From positions 1 through 64,000 of the forward strand of contig JAVEXO010000002.1 in assembly GCA_034003955.1 (NCBI GenBank): a stretch of DNA of 64,000 bases. The letters are read 5' to 3'. The notes beneath the pieces were generated by a model. That model made no database searches. It was not told the DNA's origin and was given only the letters and a program-made list of their open reading frames with translations. This DNA comes from SZUA-370 sp034003955. Its GTDB lineage: Bacteria; Spirochaetota; Spirochaetia; Treponematales; UBA12059. Positions 52,535 to 60,871 of this stretch are shown one piece after another; position 1 is the stretch's first letter, and each line of letters starts with the position of its first letter. A program made the position numbers and the translations under genes.

Positions 52535-53020
52535 ATGGTTGAATCACTATACGATCAGAAGGCTATGCTAAACAATGGAGAAGAGATTGAACTGAGCCAG
52601 TACAAGGGAAAGGTTCTACTCATCGTTAATACAGCCAGCAAATGTGGGTTTACCCCCCATTATGAGGGTCTCGAGGCTCTGCACAAGAAATATGCAGAAC
52701 AGGGGCTCGTCGTCTTAGGCTTTCCATGTGACCAGTTTGGACATCAGGAACCTGGTGATGATGAAGAAATTGCCACATTCTGCCAGCGTAATTTTGGTGT
52801 CACCTTTCCTCTCATGGCAAAGGTCAAGGTTAACGGCAAGGGAGCCGACCCGATATTCGTCATGCTGCGCAAGAAGGCTCGCGGTGCCATCAGCAATACA
52901 ATCAAGTGGAATTTTACGAAATTCCTCGTATCGCGTGATGGTGAGCATATAAAACGTTATGCATCGACGGTAGAACCAGCCAGCCTCGAGAGCGATATAC
53001 TAAAGGCTTTAGGATCATAA
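52535..53020 (+). CDS. glutathione peroxidase-family thiol peroxidase
   Basis: 161-residue peroxidase. The active Cys is C37 (NTASKCGFT), in the place of selenocysteine in animal enzymes. The catalytic Gln lies in FPCDQFGHQEPG and the Trp/Asn in WNFTKFLV. Bacterial Cys forms generally use thioredoxin, not glutathione. It reduces hydrogen peroxide or lipid peroxides in the cytoplasm. AAGGAG lies before the ATG. The convergent neighbour ends 6 bases away. Confidence 0.94.
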   Translation: MVESLYDQKAMLNNGEEIELSQYKGKVLLIVNTASKCGFTPHYEGLEALHKKYAEQGLVVLGFPCDQFGHQEPGDDEEIATFCQRNFGVTFPLMAKVKVNGKGADPIFVMLRKKARGAISNTIKWNFTKFLVSRDGEHIKRYASTVEPASLESDILKALGS

Positions 53021-53026
53021 GAGAAT

Positions 53027-53485
53027 TTAGCCCAAGGCTTGCTGCTCGAGAATAATAGACTCGATCAGCTGGGCCGAGCGGGCTATTATCTTGTCACAGA
53101 CAGATGTACCTAATCCTTTTGCCTTGAGCTCTGAGCGTCCTTCGTCTGTGCTTATGTCTACACCGAGAAGGGATCGGCAATCACTGCTTCCGAATTCCTT
53201 CTCTATGGTAGCCACGAAGGCGTTGACCAGCTCGTAGCAACGTTCCTTGGCCTTCTGATCCGCTCCACATTCGTTGCCAAGGGTAGCGCCAATGGCCATG
53301 GCGCCTCCAGTAATGGCGCCGCATACAAGCTGGCGCCGGCCAAAGCCAGCTCCCAGACATGTACACAGGCTATGGGCCAGGCAAAAATCAAAACCGTTTG
53401 TATCAGCGAACGCACACAATACGCACTGGGCGCAGTTAGAACCGGCAGCGTGCAAGGCCAAGGCCTTCTCTTGTATGGTACTCAT
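53027..53485 (-). CDS. C_GCAxxG_C_C family protein
   Basis: 152-residue cysteine-rich protein of the family named for its motif: SNCAQCVLCAFAD, then LCTCLGAGFGRRQLVCGAIT, then later Cys residues (NECGADQKAKERC, SSDCRSLLG). The family is widespread in anaerobes and probably redox or metal linked; its function is unknown. The ATG has no ribosome site but a promoter 7 bases upstream. Confidence 0.88.
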   Translation of the reverse strand: MSTIQEKALALHAAGSNCAQCVLCAFADTNGFDFCLAHSLCTCLGAGFGRRQLVCGAITGGAMAIGATLGNECGADQKAKERCYELVNAFVATIEKEFGSSDCRSLLGVDISTDEGRSELKAKGLGTSVCDKIIARSAQLIESIILEQQALG

Positions 53486-53492
53486 GAGAACC

Positions 53493-53521
53493 AGTATACA
53501 GGAAGATCACTCCCATTTGAA
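53493..53521 (-). promoter_or_regulatory. promoter of the C_GCAxxG_C_C gene
   Basis: On the - strand TTCAAA (53516-53521), 17 bases, TATACT (53493-53498), then 7 bases to the ATG. The -35 box lies in the 3' end of the ABC permease gene. Confidence 0.45.
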
Positions 53522-54535
53522 GAGAAAAGAACTCAAGAGCAGGAATACTACAGTCATACCGCCGAGAGCGAGTAGATTGGGCATGATTTGTAGGAGCCCG
53601 GCACCATCCACCATTATCTTCCTTGAACCTTCTATGAAATGAGTCAGTGGAAAGACCTTGGCAATTGACCTGAGTATTGGAGGGCTGCCTTCAAGCGAGA
53701 AGAATACGCCTGAAAGCGCGAGCATCGGGAAGGTAATAAGGTTGAGCACACCTCCAGCAAGTTCTTCGCTACGCATGCGTGAAGCAAAGACGAGCCCCAA
53801 GGCTATCATGCATAGAATGGCAAGCGTGGTAAGCAGGAGGAGATCAATGTAGCTACCCCTCATCATGAAGTGCAGGAACAAATTCGTTCCTATAAAGACG
53901 AATATCGATGTAAGGAGCACTATGACCAGGCGGCTGGCGGCCTGGGCTGCTATGAAGTCGATGGCGCGGACAGGAGTAGCCTTGAATCGTTTGAGTACTC
54001 CGTTCTTGCGATATCGTACAATGACGTAACCGACACCAAACAGGCTTGAAAACATCAAGTTCATCCCTATGACTCCAGGAACAAGCCAATCCACATAGCG
54101 TGTTTTTTGACCATTAACAACAAGTTCTCCGAATGGCTGGCTCGCGACTCCTTTGGATGGAGCCTGAACAGACTCCTGGGCTTGGAATAATTCCTTGACG
54201 AGCCGACCCTTGCTTGATTCTCCATTGACGGCGAAACGTCTCGAGTCTGTAAACACCACGAAGTCAATCTGATGGCGTTCAAGCCTTTCCAAGGCGGCCT
54301 CTTCGTTGTCATACGGTATTACCTGGATCTGTTCCATGTGCAGAATGCGTATTGTCGTATCGTCGGAACCTACGAGTCCAATCTTGAACAGCGTATCGTC
54401 ACCTCCTGAGAAGGCGAAGGCTATACCCAGAACCAGGAATACAGGGAATAAAAGATTCCAGAAAAAAGTACCCCGGTCACGCACAAATTCCATGGTGCGC
54501 GCCTTCCACAGGGCGGCGAATTGCTTGATTCTCAT
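53507..54535 (-). CDS. ABC-2 type transporter permease
   Basis: 342-residue exporter permease. The first membrane helix (about 25-42) is followed by a large outside loop (about 45-165) and five helices in the C-terminal half. VRYRKNGVLKRFKATPVRAI is the usual cytoplasmic segment of this family. The substrate is unknown (drug, lipid or polysaccharide). It starts 14 bases after its ATPase gene. Confidence 0.88.
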   Translation of the reverse strand: MRIKQFAALWKARTMEFVRDRGTFFWNLLFPVFLVLGIAFAFSGGDDTLFKIGLVGSDDTTIRILHMEQIQVIPYDNEEAALERLERHQIDFVVFTDSRRFAVNGESSKGRLVKELFQAQESVQAPSKGVASQPFGELVVNGQKTRYVDWLVPGVIGMNLMFSSLFGVGYVIVRYRKNGVLKRFKATPVRAIDFIAAQAASRLVIVLLTSIFVFIGTNLFLHFMMRGSYIDLLLLTTLAILCMIALGLVFASRMRSEELAGGVLNLITFPMLALSGVFFSLEGSPPILRSIAKVFPLTHFIEGSRKIMVDGAGLLQIMPNLLALGGMTVVFLLLSSFLFKWE

Positions 54536-54549
54536 AGCGTCATTCCTTC

Positions 54550-55434
54550 TCAGGTTCTAAGGGAATTGCCGGTAAGCTTGATGAACAAGTCTTCCAGGTT
54601 GGGTTTATGTATAGACAGGCCTTCCAAGCCCACCTTGGCGCTCAGTAGATCGCGGAGGCTCTTGTCAACCTTGTTTGTTTGAAGCTCGATGTAATCTTCA
54701 TGTATGACCATACCATCGAAACCCTGGAGGGCATCGGAACAGCACCCATCGTATGGCAGCTTTATAAGGACGCCATCAAAATGCTTTTCAAGCAAGGCCT
54801 CGGGAGTGTCTATTGCCAGTATGGTACCCTTGTCCATTATGGCAATCCTGTCACACAGGAGCTGGGCTTCGTCCATGTAATGAGTCGTCAGTATGATGGT
54901 GGTATGTTCGGCCTTGACCTTGTTTATCAGATCCCAGAAGTTTCTCCTGGCTTGTGGATCGAGTCCAGTGGTAGGCTCATCCAGAAAAACAAGCTCAGGT
55001 TTTGGTATTATTGCGAGGGCTAAGAGCATTCTTTGCCTCTGTCCTCCCGACAACTTGCGGTTGTCGCGCTCCATGATGTCATGGAGCGAACAAAGGTCCA
55101 CCACTTCTTCCAGGGTTCGTGGCTTCTCGTAGAATGAGGAGAACAATTCCAGGGTCTCACGAACCGTTATGAATTCTGGCAATGCCGTATTCTGAAACTG
55201 TATGCCAATCTTTGACTTGAAGTCCTTGCCCAACTCCTTGTCTCTAAACAGAACCCGCCCGGAACTCGGCGTCAATATGCCCTCGAGTATTTCGATGGTC
55301 GTCGTTTTCCCGGCCCCATTGGGACCGAGCAGGCCGAAACAAACGCCTTCTGGAATGGCAAAGGATACATCGTTGACGGCCAAGACCTGGCCATAGCGTT
55401 TTGAAAGCCCTTCAATTCTAAGTATGTCGCTCAT
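54550..55434 (-). CDS. ABC transporter ATPase (exporter)
   Basis: 294-residue ATPase of the CcmA/DrrA type. Walker A GPNGAGKTT, signature LSGGQRQRMLLALAI, Walker B LVFLDEPTTGLDPQ and switch His in ILTTHYMDEAQ are intact. The C-terminal extension (about 220-294) is typical of exporters that pair with ABC-2 permeases. No Shine-Dalgarno sequence; a promoter ends 7 bases before the ATG. Confidence 0.92.
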   Translation of the reverse strand: MSDILRIEGLSKRYGQVLAVNDVSFAIPEGVCFGLLGPNGAGKTTTIEILEGILTPSSGRVLFRDKELGKDFKSKIGIQFQNTALPEFITVRETLELFSSFYEKPRTLEEVVDLCSLHDIMERDNRKLSGGQRQRMLLALAIIPKPELVFLDEPTTGLDPQARRNFWDLINKVKAEHTTIILTTHYMDEAQLLCDRIAIMDKGTILAIDTPEALLEKHFDGVLIKLPYDGCCSDALQGFDGMVIHEDYIELQTNKVDKSLRDLLSAKVGLEGLSIHKPNLEDLFIKLTGNSLRT

Positions 55435-55441
55435 GTATTGA

Positions 55442-55471
55442 ATAATATCGCTAGATACAATAATTGGACAA
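55442..55471 (-). promoter_or_regulatory. promoter of the ABC exporter genes
   Basis: On the - strand TTGTCC (55466-55471), 18 bases, TATTAT (55442-55447), then 7 bases to the ATG at 55434. This would give a leaderless mRNA. Confidence 0.5.
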
Positions 55472-55493
55472 GGAAATAGAGGCTAGACGACGA

Positions 55494-56309
55494 CTAATCG
55501 TCGGCAGGAAGCTCTTCTGATATAGGTGCTCCCCAGCTGCGCAGGCGAGTCTCTATGAAATCGAGCACTGCCGTATGTTCAGCCTTGCCTCTGCCGCTTA
55601 CCCTGATGGCTTGACCGAATTCCATCATCACCGGTCTGTCGCGCCTGACCGGGCCGAAACCCCTGAAAACAGGAGAATTGCCCCAATAATCTGTCTTTAT
55701 GGCTACCGGTATGACAGGAACCCCTGCCCGCGACGCCAGCTTGATTCCAAGGCTATTGAAACCAGAACGCGAGAAGACATCTGTCCTCGTGCCTTGAGGA
55801 AAGATGATTATGGACCGGCCGTTGGCAATTCTCTCGGCACCTCCGAGCATGACAGAATCAAGATCCTTTCGTGGATCTGTACGGCTCACCGGTATTGGGT
55901 CTCGTGAACGCATTATGGGGCCCCAGACAACACCATGAAGTAGTTTTTCTTTGACGACATAGGTGCATGGGCGGATAGGGTTGATTAATCCTGGTAACAA
56001 GAGCGTCTCAAAGGTGCTCATATGGTTGGATACGAATACCGCGGGGCCTGTCAGGGCTCTTACATTATTGAGACCGGATATGTGAAATTTTGCACCACAT
56101 CGTTCCAGGTTTTTCAGAATTTCCATGGAGCTCAGAGACCAGGCATCGTCATCATAAAGATTTTTTAAAGCCAGAGCCCTTGAACGGAACATGGTGCCAA
56201 AGAATTTTATATAGGGGCTCCACCTCGAGTGCAGGAGCACTGTTTCACTCATGAATGGCCCTATACCAGGAGCGGTTTCGTAGCTATCACCGTCTATATA
56301 GTGGTCCAT
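55494..56309 (-). CDS. PlsC-like acyltransferase
   Basis: 271-residue membrane-associated acyltransferase, probably adding a fatty acid to lysophosphatidate or a related lipid. Motif I reads NHMSTFE, with Glu where most PlsC proteins have Asp (HX4D). Motif III is FPQGTRTD in place of FPEGTRS, and motif IV is GVPVIPVAIKT. The two changes suggest a divergent substrate or subgroup. GGAGGA precedes the ATG. It is divergent from the DUF427 gene; 147 bases between them hold a weak promoter at best. Confidence 0.83.
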   Translation of the reverse strand: MDHYIDGDSYETAPGIGPFMSETVLLHSRWSPYIKFFGTMFRSRALALKNLYDDDAWSLSSMEILKNLERCGAKFHISGLNNVRALTGPAVFVSNHMSTFETLLLPGLINPIRPCTYVVKEKLLHGVVWGPIMRSRDPIPVSRTDPRKDLDSVMLGGAERIANGRSIIIFPQGTRTDVFSRSGFNSLGIKLASRAGVPVIPVAIKTDYWGNSPVFRGFGPVRRDRPVMMEFGQAIRVSGRGKAEHTAVLDFIETRLRSWGAPISEELPADD

Positions 56310-56456
56310 GTCATTCCTCCAGGAAGAAAGTAAGCGGCACTACAATATGCCGGCTGCGAAATACCGTCAACATCGATTTTACTCTCACGGAACAATATAG
56401 ATATACTAATAAGAGCAAGAAGCCAGTGCGTATAGTACTGAAAAGGAGAGTTTTTA

Positions 56457-56738
56457 ATGATACAAGCCACATATAATGGAGAGATAATCGCAAGAAGCGA
56501 CAAGACAATCCTCGTGGAAGGCAATCACTATTTTCCGGCGGACTCTGTTCACAAAGAATTCTTGATAGACAGTGACACGCATTCTACCTGCCCCTGGAAG
56601 GGAAAAGCATCTTACAAGAGTGTAAAGGTAGGGGATCAAGTGCTCGTCGATGCCTGCTGGTACTATCCTGATCCAAAGGAAGCGGCGGCTAACATCAAGG
56701 GATATCTTGCCTTCTGGAAGGGTGTTAAAGTTGTTTAA
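56457..56738 (+). CDS. DUF427 domain protein
   Basis: 93-residue single-domain protein of DUF427 type: MIQATYNGEIIARSDKTILV, then STCPWKGKASYKSV, and VDACWYYPDPKEAAANIKGYL. The family is a small beta fold of unknown function, common in bacteria and fungi. AAGGAG lies 9 bases before the ATG. It is 43 bases before the osmolyte-binding protein gene and may share its transcript. Confidence 0.88.
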   Translation: MIQATYNGEIIARSDKTILVEGNHYFPADSVHKEFLIDSDTHSTCPWKGKASYKSVKVGDQVLVDACWYYPDPKEAAANIKGYLAFWKGVKVV

Positions 56739-56781
56739 GACTATGATTTGTGAGGAACACGACAATATGAAGGAGAGAACA

Positions 56782-57720
56782 ATGAAGAAAAGATGCAACA
56801 TAGTATGTCTTGCAGCTACCGTATTGTTGGCCACCATAGCATTAGGTCTATCATCATGCACAAAGGCAGAGTCCAAGGGCCCAATCGTCGTGGCCTCAAA
56901 GATTGACACAGAAGGCGCCTTGCTTGGCACCATGATACGACTTGTTCTGGAAGACTCAGGATTCGCCGTCAACGACAAGGTCCAGCTCGGTGCTACAGGA
57001 GTCGTCAGGAAGGCACTCATAGCCGGAGAAATTGACCTGTATCCGGAATATACAGGCAACGCAGCATATTTCCATGATGAGGCGGATTCACCGTTGTGGA
57101 AGGATGCACAGGCTGGCTGGCAACGAGCCAAGGAGCTTGATGCTAAGAAAGGCCTCGTATGGCTGGCCTCGGCTCCGGCCAATAACACCTGGGCCATAGC
57201 CATACGTAAGGATCTGTCTGATTCAGCCAGACTCTATACCATGAGTGATCTTGGACGGTACATCGGCTCTGGAGGAACGTTTAAGCTGGCAGGCTCTGAG
57301 GAGTTTGTGACGAGCGCAGCTGCCCTGCCGGCATTCCAGGATGTCTACGGCTTCACGCTGCGCCAAGATCAGTTGCTTGTGCTTTCAGGAGGCAATACCG
57401 CAGCAACGGAGAAGGCCGCGGCCGACGGCACCGACGGTGTCAACGCAGCCATGGCTTACGGTACCGATGGACAATTATCGGCGTTTAAGCTTGTAGTGCT
57501 TGAAGATGACAGAGGCGTTCAACCGGTCTATGAACCGGCGCCCGTCATACGCAAGGAGGTACTGGAGCGCTATCCTGAAATAGAGGCTACGCTAGGAGCG
57601 GTATTCGCCCGACTGGATCTCGTAACACTACAAACACTAAACGCGGACATAGCTGTAAATGGCATCGGCGCGGAGACAGTAGCACAGAGCTGGCTCTTGT
57701 CACAGGGGCTACTTAAATAG
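56782..57720 (+). CDS. OpuBC/OsmF-type substrate-binding lipoprotein
   Basis: 312-residue binding protein for glycine betaine, choline or a similar compatible solute. A lipobox (LGLSSC, Cys near residue 26) anchors it. The mature part begins IVVASKIDTEGALLGTMIRL, and GEIDLYPEYTGNAAYFH is the family's best-known motif. The ATG at 56782 has AGGAG 7 bases upstream and gives a normal signal peptide; another ATG lies at 56767. It supplies the importer encoded at 57783-60765. Confidence 0.9.
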   Translation: MKKRCNIVCLAATVLLATIALGLSSCTKAESKGPIVVASKIDTEGALLGTMIRLVLEDSGFAVNDKVQLGATGVVRKALIAGEIDLYPEYTGNAAYFHDEADSPLWKDAQAGWQRAKELDAKKGLVWLASAPANNTWAIAIRKDLSDSARLYTMSDLGRYIGSGGTFKLAGSEEFVTSAAALPAFQDVYGFTLRQDQLLVLSGGNTAATEKAAADGTDGVNAAMAYGTDGQLSAFKLVVLEDDRGVQPVYEPAPVIRKEVLERYPEIEATLGAVFARLDLVTLQTLNADIAVNGIGAETVAQSWLLSQGLLK

Positions 57721-57734
57721 CGGCCCTGAGAGCC

Positions 57735-57768
57735 GAGGGTACGCAGGAATCTGGGTCTGCGTACCCTC
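57735..57768 (+). other. 12-bp stem hairpin between binding protein and permease genes
   Basis: GAGGGTACGCAG (57735-57746) and CTGCGTACCCTC (57757-57768) are a perfect inverted repeat with a 10-base loop. No T-run follows, so it may protect the 3' end of the binding-protein mRNA or reduce readthrough. Confidence 0.6.
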
Positions 57769-57782
57769 AGGCAGCCCTTGGC

Positions 57783-58925
57783 TTGCTTGGATTATCACTT
57801 TTCATCCCATGGTTCGATATACGGCCTAATCGTATAGCCAGAGGATCTCCCTTTTTTGTCTGGGATTCACATCTGTTGTTGGTACCGTCAATTGCTCTGT
57901 TGGTACTGCTCATGGCTGTTATAGTAATCAATAGATACAAGAGTCCTGCCAGGGTCCTGTTTAACATGGGTGCGTGGCTTGTCTGGTTTGTCTCAATGGC
58001 AGTCATGGCCTCGCTTCTGGCCGGAATACGGTCGGCAGCCGCAATGCTTCCAACCATGGGCATGTATGTACGGGTTTCACCAGCGGCTGGTTTCTGGCTA
58101 ACAATCGCGGGTTCGGTTCTTGCCATACGTTGGTCAAAACATAGGATAGTCCCGACAAAACCCCTGCTGATGGCCGAATTGACTCTTGTATCCATCGGGC
58201 TATACCTGGCCTGGAAATTGGGTGCTTTGGAGCGTTTCTCTCCGTATCTGGAGCTACGAGTGCAGGGCAAACGATTCATAGCAGAACTCATGCGGCATCT
58301 GATACTCAGCATTTCAGCCTTCAGTTGTGCGCTGGTCATTGGTGTGCTTGGGGCAATACTCTTGTATAGAGGAAGACGCATAGGGACTGTGCTTGGCAGG
58401 GCAGCCGGTGTTGTGCAGAACATACCCAGCCTAGCCCTCTTTGGCTTGCTCCTTCCTGTCATGGCGCTTGTAGCCAACACATTCCCCTCTCTTCGTTCAA
58501 TAGGAATTTCTGGCATAGGGTTTGCTCCAGCCTTTCTAGCCCTGGTTGCATACGCGCTCCTGCCTATAATGTTGGCGGGAGCCGCAGGACTCAGGATGGT
58601 GGATGCTGGTGCCAAGGATGCTGCTCGTGGCATGGGAATGAGCCCAGGACAAATTCTATTCAGGGTGGAATTACCCTTGGCCTTACCTGCCATAACGGCA
58701 GGTGCCAGGACGGCTCTGGTACAGACCATAGGTACGACGACGGTAGCCGCCTTGATTGGAGCCGGGGGCATGGGATACTTCGTATTCCAGGGTGTGGGCC
58801 AGGCGGCCATGGACATGGTCATCTTAGGCGTAGTGCCCATTGTGGCACTCTCTTTGTCGGCTGACAGACTGATGGGCACCCTTGAGCGACGACTTGCCGG
58901 AAAGAGGGGCGAAGAATGGCATTGA
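57783..58925 (+). CDS. osmolyte ABC transporter permease (first)
   Basis: 380-residue permease. An extra N-terminal part with about four helices (about 1-130) precedes the standard permease domain (about 175-370) with the ATPase-contact loop AAGLRMVDAGAKDAARGMGM. The start is uncertain: TTG at 57783 has no good ribosome site, and the frame is open back to 57717. It overlaps the ATPase gene by 10 bases. It works with the second permease at 60037. Confidence 0.87.
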   Translation: MLGLSLFIPWFDIRPNRIARGSPFFVWDSHLLLVPSIALLVLLMAVIVINRYKSPARVLFNMGAWLVWFVSMAVMASLLAGIRSAAAMLPTMGMYVRVSPAAGFWLTIAGSVLAIRWSKHRIVPTKPLLMAELTLVSIGLYLAWKLGALERFSPYLELRVQGKRFIAELMRHLILSISAFSCALVIGVLGAILLYRGRRIGTVLGRAAGVVQNIPSLALFGLLLPVMALVANTFPSLRSIGISGIGFAPAFLALVAYALLPIMLAGAAGLRMVDAGAKDAARGMGMSPGQILFRVELPLALPAITAGARTALVQTIGTTTVAALIGAGGMGYFVFQGVGQAAMDMVILGVVPIVALSLSADRLMGTLERRLAGKRGEEWH

Positions 58926-60040
58926 TTGAATTCCGTGGCGTGTCAAAACACTATGGCTCGGCCCCAGCAGTACATGAACTCGATCTAGACATAGACAAAG
59001 GACGACTCGTAGCCTTGATTGGCCCCTCGGGTAGTGGAAAGACTACGACCTTAAGGATGATAAATCGCCTCGTAGAACCCGATTCAGGCACCATACGCTA
59101 TGATGGAAGACTGCTCTCCTCCTACAAAACGGAGGATCTGCGTCGTGGCATGGGCTATGTCATTCAGAGTGTCGGGCTCTTCCCTCATCTCAATGTCATT
59201 GAAAACGTATGCACTGTTCCGCTCCTGCTCAAGACGGCTCGATCGCTTGCCGAGAGGCGGGCCGACGAACTACTCTCTCTGGTAGGTCTTGATCCAGCAC
59301 TGTATCGCTACCGCTTTCCACGTGAGTTGTCGGGGGGTGAGGCTCAACGTGTTGGCGTGGCCAGAGCCCTTGCGGCCGACCCTCCGGTGCTGCTGATGGA
59401 TGAACCATTTGGTGCCGTAGATCCACTGCAGCGAGGCAGGCTGCAGGATGAATTCCTTAGAATCCAACGCGAGATACAAAAGACAGTCATTCTTGTAACG
59501 CATGACCTAGATGAGGCTGTCAGGTTAGCCGATACAATCGTGCTGATGCGCGACGGCAGAATAGTGCAGCTTGCGTCACCTGCGAGCCTCTTGGCCGAGC
59601 CAGCAAATGAATTTGTAAAGGATTTCATAGGCGATGACCGTTCTCTTAAAAGGTTGGCTCGTGTGAGCGCAGGCTCTGTGGCTCGGATGGCCAATCGTAT
59701 CGGCTTGGGAGTCAGGGCTCCAAAAGGAGAGGGTTCATGTGACGATCCATCTACATACTGGGTCGTAGATGGGCAGGGTATGCCTGTAGGGAAAGTCTCT
59801 CCCGGTGAAACAGGCAAACCATGGAGGACAGCGCATCCATTATTGACAGAGAACGCCAGCTTAAAGGATGCTCTGGCCGCCATGCTTGAATCTGGTATGA
59901 CGGTGCTGGCTCTTGTTGATACGGGAGGACGCCTCAGCATGGAAATCAGTCTTGGAGATATAGCTGCTTCATCTGGAGAAGCCGTCATCGGCTCCGTTGG
60001 CTCCGTTGGCTCCGCAGGCTCCTCAGGAGGCAGCTTTTGA
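58916..60040 (+). CDS. osmolyte ABC transporter ATPase (OpuBA/ProV-like)
   Basis: 374-residue ATPase. Walker A GPSGSGKTTT, signature LSGGEAQRVGVARAL, Walker B LLMDEPFGAVDP and switch His (LVTHDLDEAVRLAD) are present. A C-terminal region (about 240-350) with degenerate CBS-like segments (SLKDALAAMLESGMTVLALV) may sense ionic strength. The chain ends in a Gly-Ser-Val repeat coded by four 9-base units. Overlaps its neighbours on both sides. Confidence 0.93.
   Translation: MALIEFRGVSKHYGSAPAVHELDLDIDKGRLVALIGPSGSGKTTTLRMINRLVEPDSGTIRYDGRLLSSYKTEDLRRGMGYVIQSVGLFPHLNVIENVCTVPLLLKTARSLAERRADELLSLVGLDPALYRYRFPRELSGGEAQRVGVARALAADPPVLLMDEPFGAVDPLQRGRLQDEFLRIQREIQKTVILVTHDLDEAVRLADTIVLMRDGRIVQLASPASLLAEPANEFVKDFIGDDRSLKRLARVSAGSVARMANRIGLGVRAPKGEGSCDDPSTYWVVDGQGMPVGKVSPGETGKPWRTAHPLLTENASLKDALAAMLESGMTVLALVDTGGRLSMEISLGDIAASSGEAVIGSVGSVGSAGSSGGSF
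59990..60025 (+). repeat. four tandem 9-bp repeats
   Basis: GGCTCCGTT twice, then GGCTCCGCA and GGCTCCTCA. They code for Gly-Ser-Val/Ala/Ser units at the end of the ATPase and lie directly before the AGGAGG used by the next gene. Copy changes would keep the frame. Confidence 0.75.
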
Positions 60041-60765
60041 AACGCTTGAGCGGTCTAATACTAAGCCTTTTAGCCATGGTTTTCGTGACAAGCGAGCGGG
60101 CCATGAGCGGATTCTTGAGTCTTCTTTTCCCTGATGAGGCTCAGGCCCTCTATCCCCTGGCTACTCCCCTTCGCTTGTTTCTACAGCATGCGGGCCTCTC
60201 GGTAGGCGCAAGTCTGGCCTCAGCCTTGCTAGGGTTTTCAGCCGGTGTATATGCGTACTATAGAAAAGGAACGATGCGGACGCTGGTGCTGGAGCTTGGA
60301 GCACTCGTGCAGACCCTGCCGCCTGTAGCGCTTCTAGCCTTACTGGTTCCTCTTCTTGGTTTTGGCAACAAGCCAGTCTTCCTGGCACTGGCGCTTTACG
60401 GGGTGTTGCCTGTCATAAACGGCACCGTGGCGGGTCTGAGATCAGTGCCTCTTGACGCGATGGATGCCGCCAGGGGACTCGGCATGAAGAAGACACAAGC
60501 CTTCTTTCGTATAGAACTTCCTTTGGCTCTACCTTCCATTGCGGCAGGACTACGTACATCCGTTGTAATCAACGTGGGCACCGCCGCAATTGGGGCCACA
60601 ATGGGTGCCGGAGGATTTGGGCGAGCCATTATGTCCGGGCTTGTTCAGTTTAAGACGAGCTATGTGGTACAGGGAGCCTTGGCTGCAGCCACCATGGCTC
60701 TGGCTCTCGACTGGATACTAGCTAGTATTGAGAAAAGTCTTTCCAGGGTAAGACCGGAAAGCTGA
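60037..60765 (+). CDS. osmolyte ABC transporter permease (second)
   Basis: 242-residue permease with five to six helices. The contact loop is VAGLRSVPLDAMDAARGLGM and the C-terminal block SYVVQGALAAATMALALDWI. TTG start with AGGAGG 6 bases upstream, overlapping the ATPase stop (TTGA). Together with 57783-58925 it forms the membrane pore of the compatible-solute importer. Confidence 0.9.
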   Translation: MKRLSGLILSLLAMVFVTSERAMSGFLSLLFPDEAQALYPLATPLRLFLQHAGLSVGASLASALLGFSAGVYAYYRKGTMRTLVLELGALVQTLPPVALLALLVPLLGFGNKPVFLALALYGVLPVINGTVAGLRSVPLDAMDAARGLGMKKTQAFFRIELPLALPSIAAGLRTSVVINVGTAAIGATMGAGGFGRAIMSGLVQFKTSYVVQGALAAATMALALDWILASIEKSLSRVRPES

Positions 60766-60871
60766 GCCGCTGTGCCGAATTGATTGCCGAAAAGGCATTC
60801 ATGATCTATCATCGAATGGTCGCCTCCAATTCCAAGACAACGCGGGGACATGACAGAAGGGATCATTCACA

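Noticed and set aside
57767..58879. 370-codon open frame on the - strand opposite the osmolyte permease
   Set aside because: The + strand encodes a clear permease in an operon; the antisense product is low-complexity and matches nothing recognisable.
59344..59988. 214-codon open frame opposite the osmolyte ATPase
   Set aside because: Shadow of the conserved ATPase; Ser/Arg-rich.
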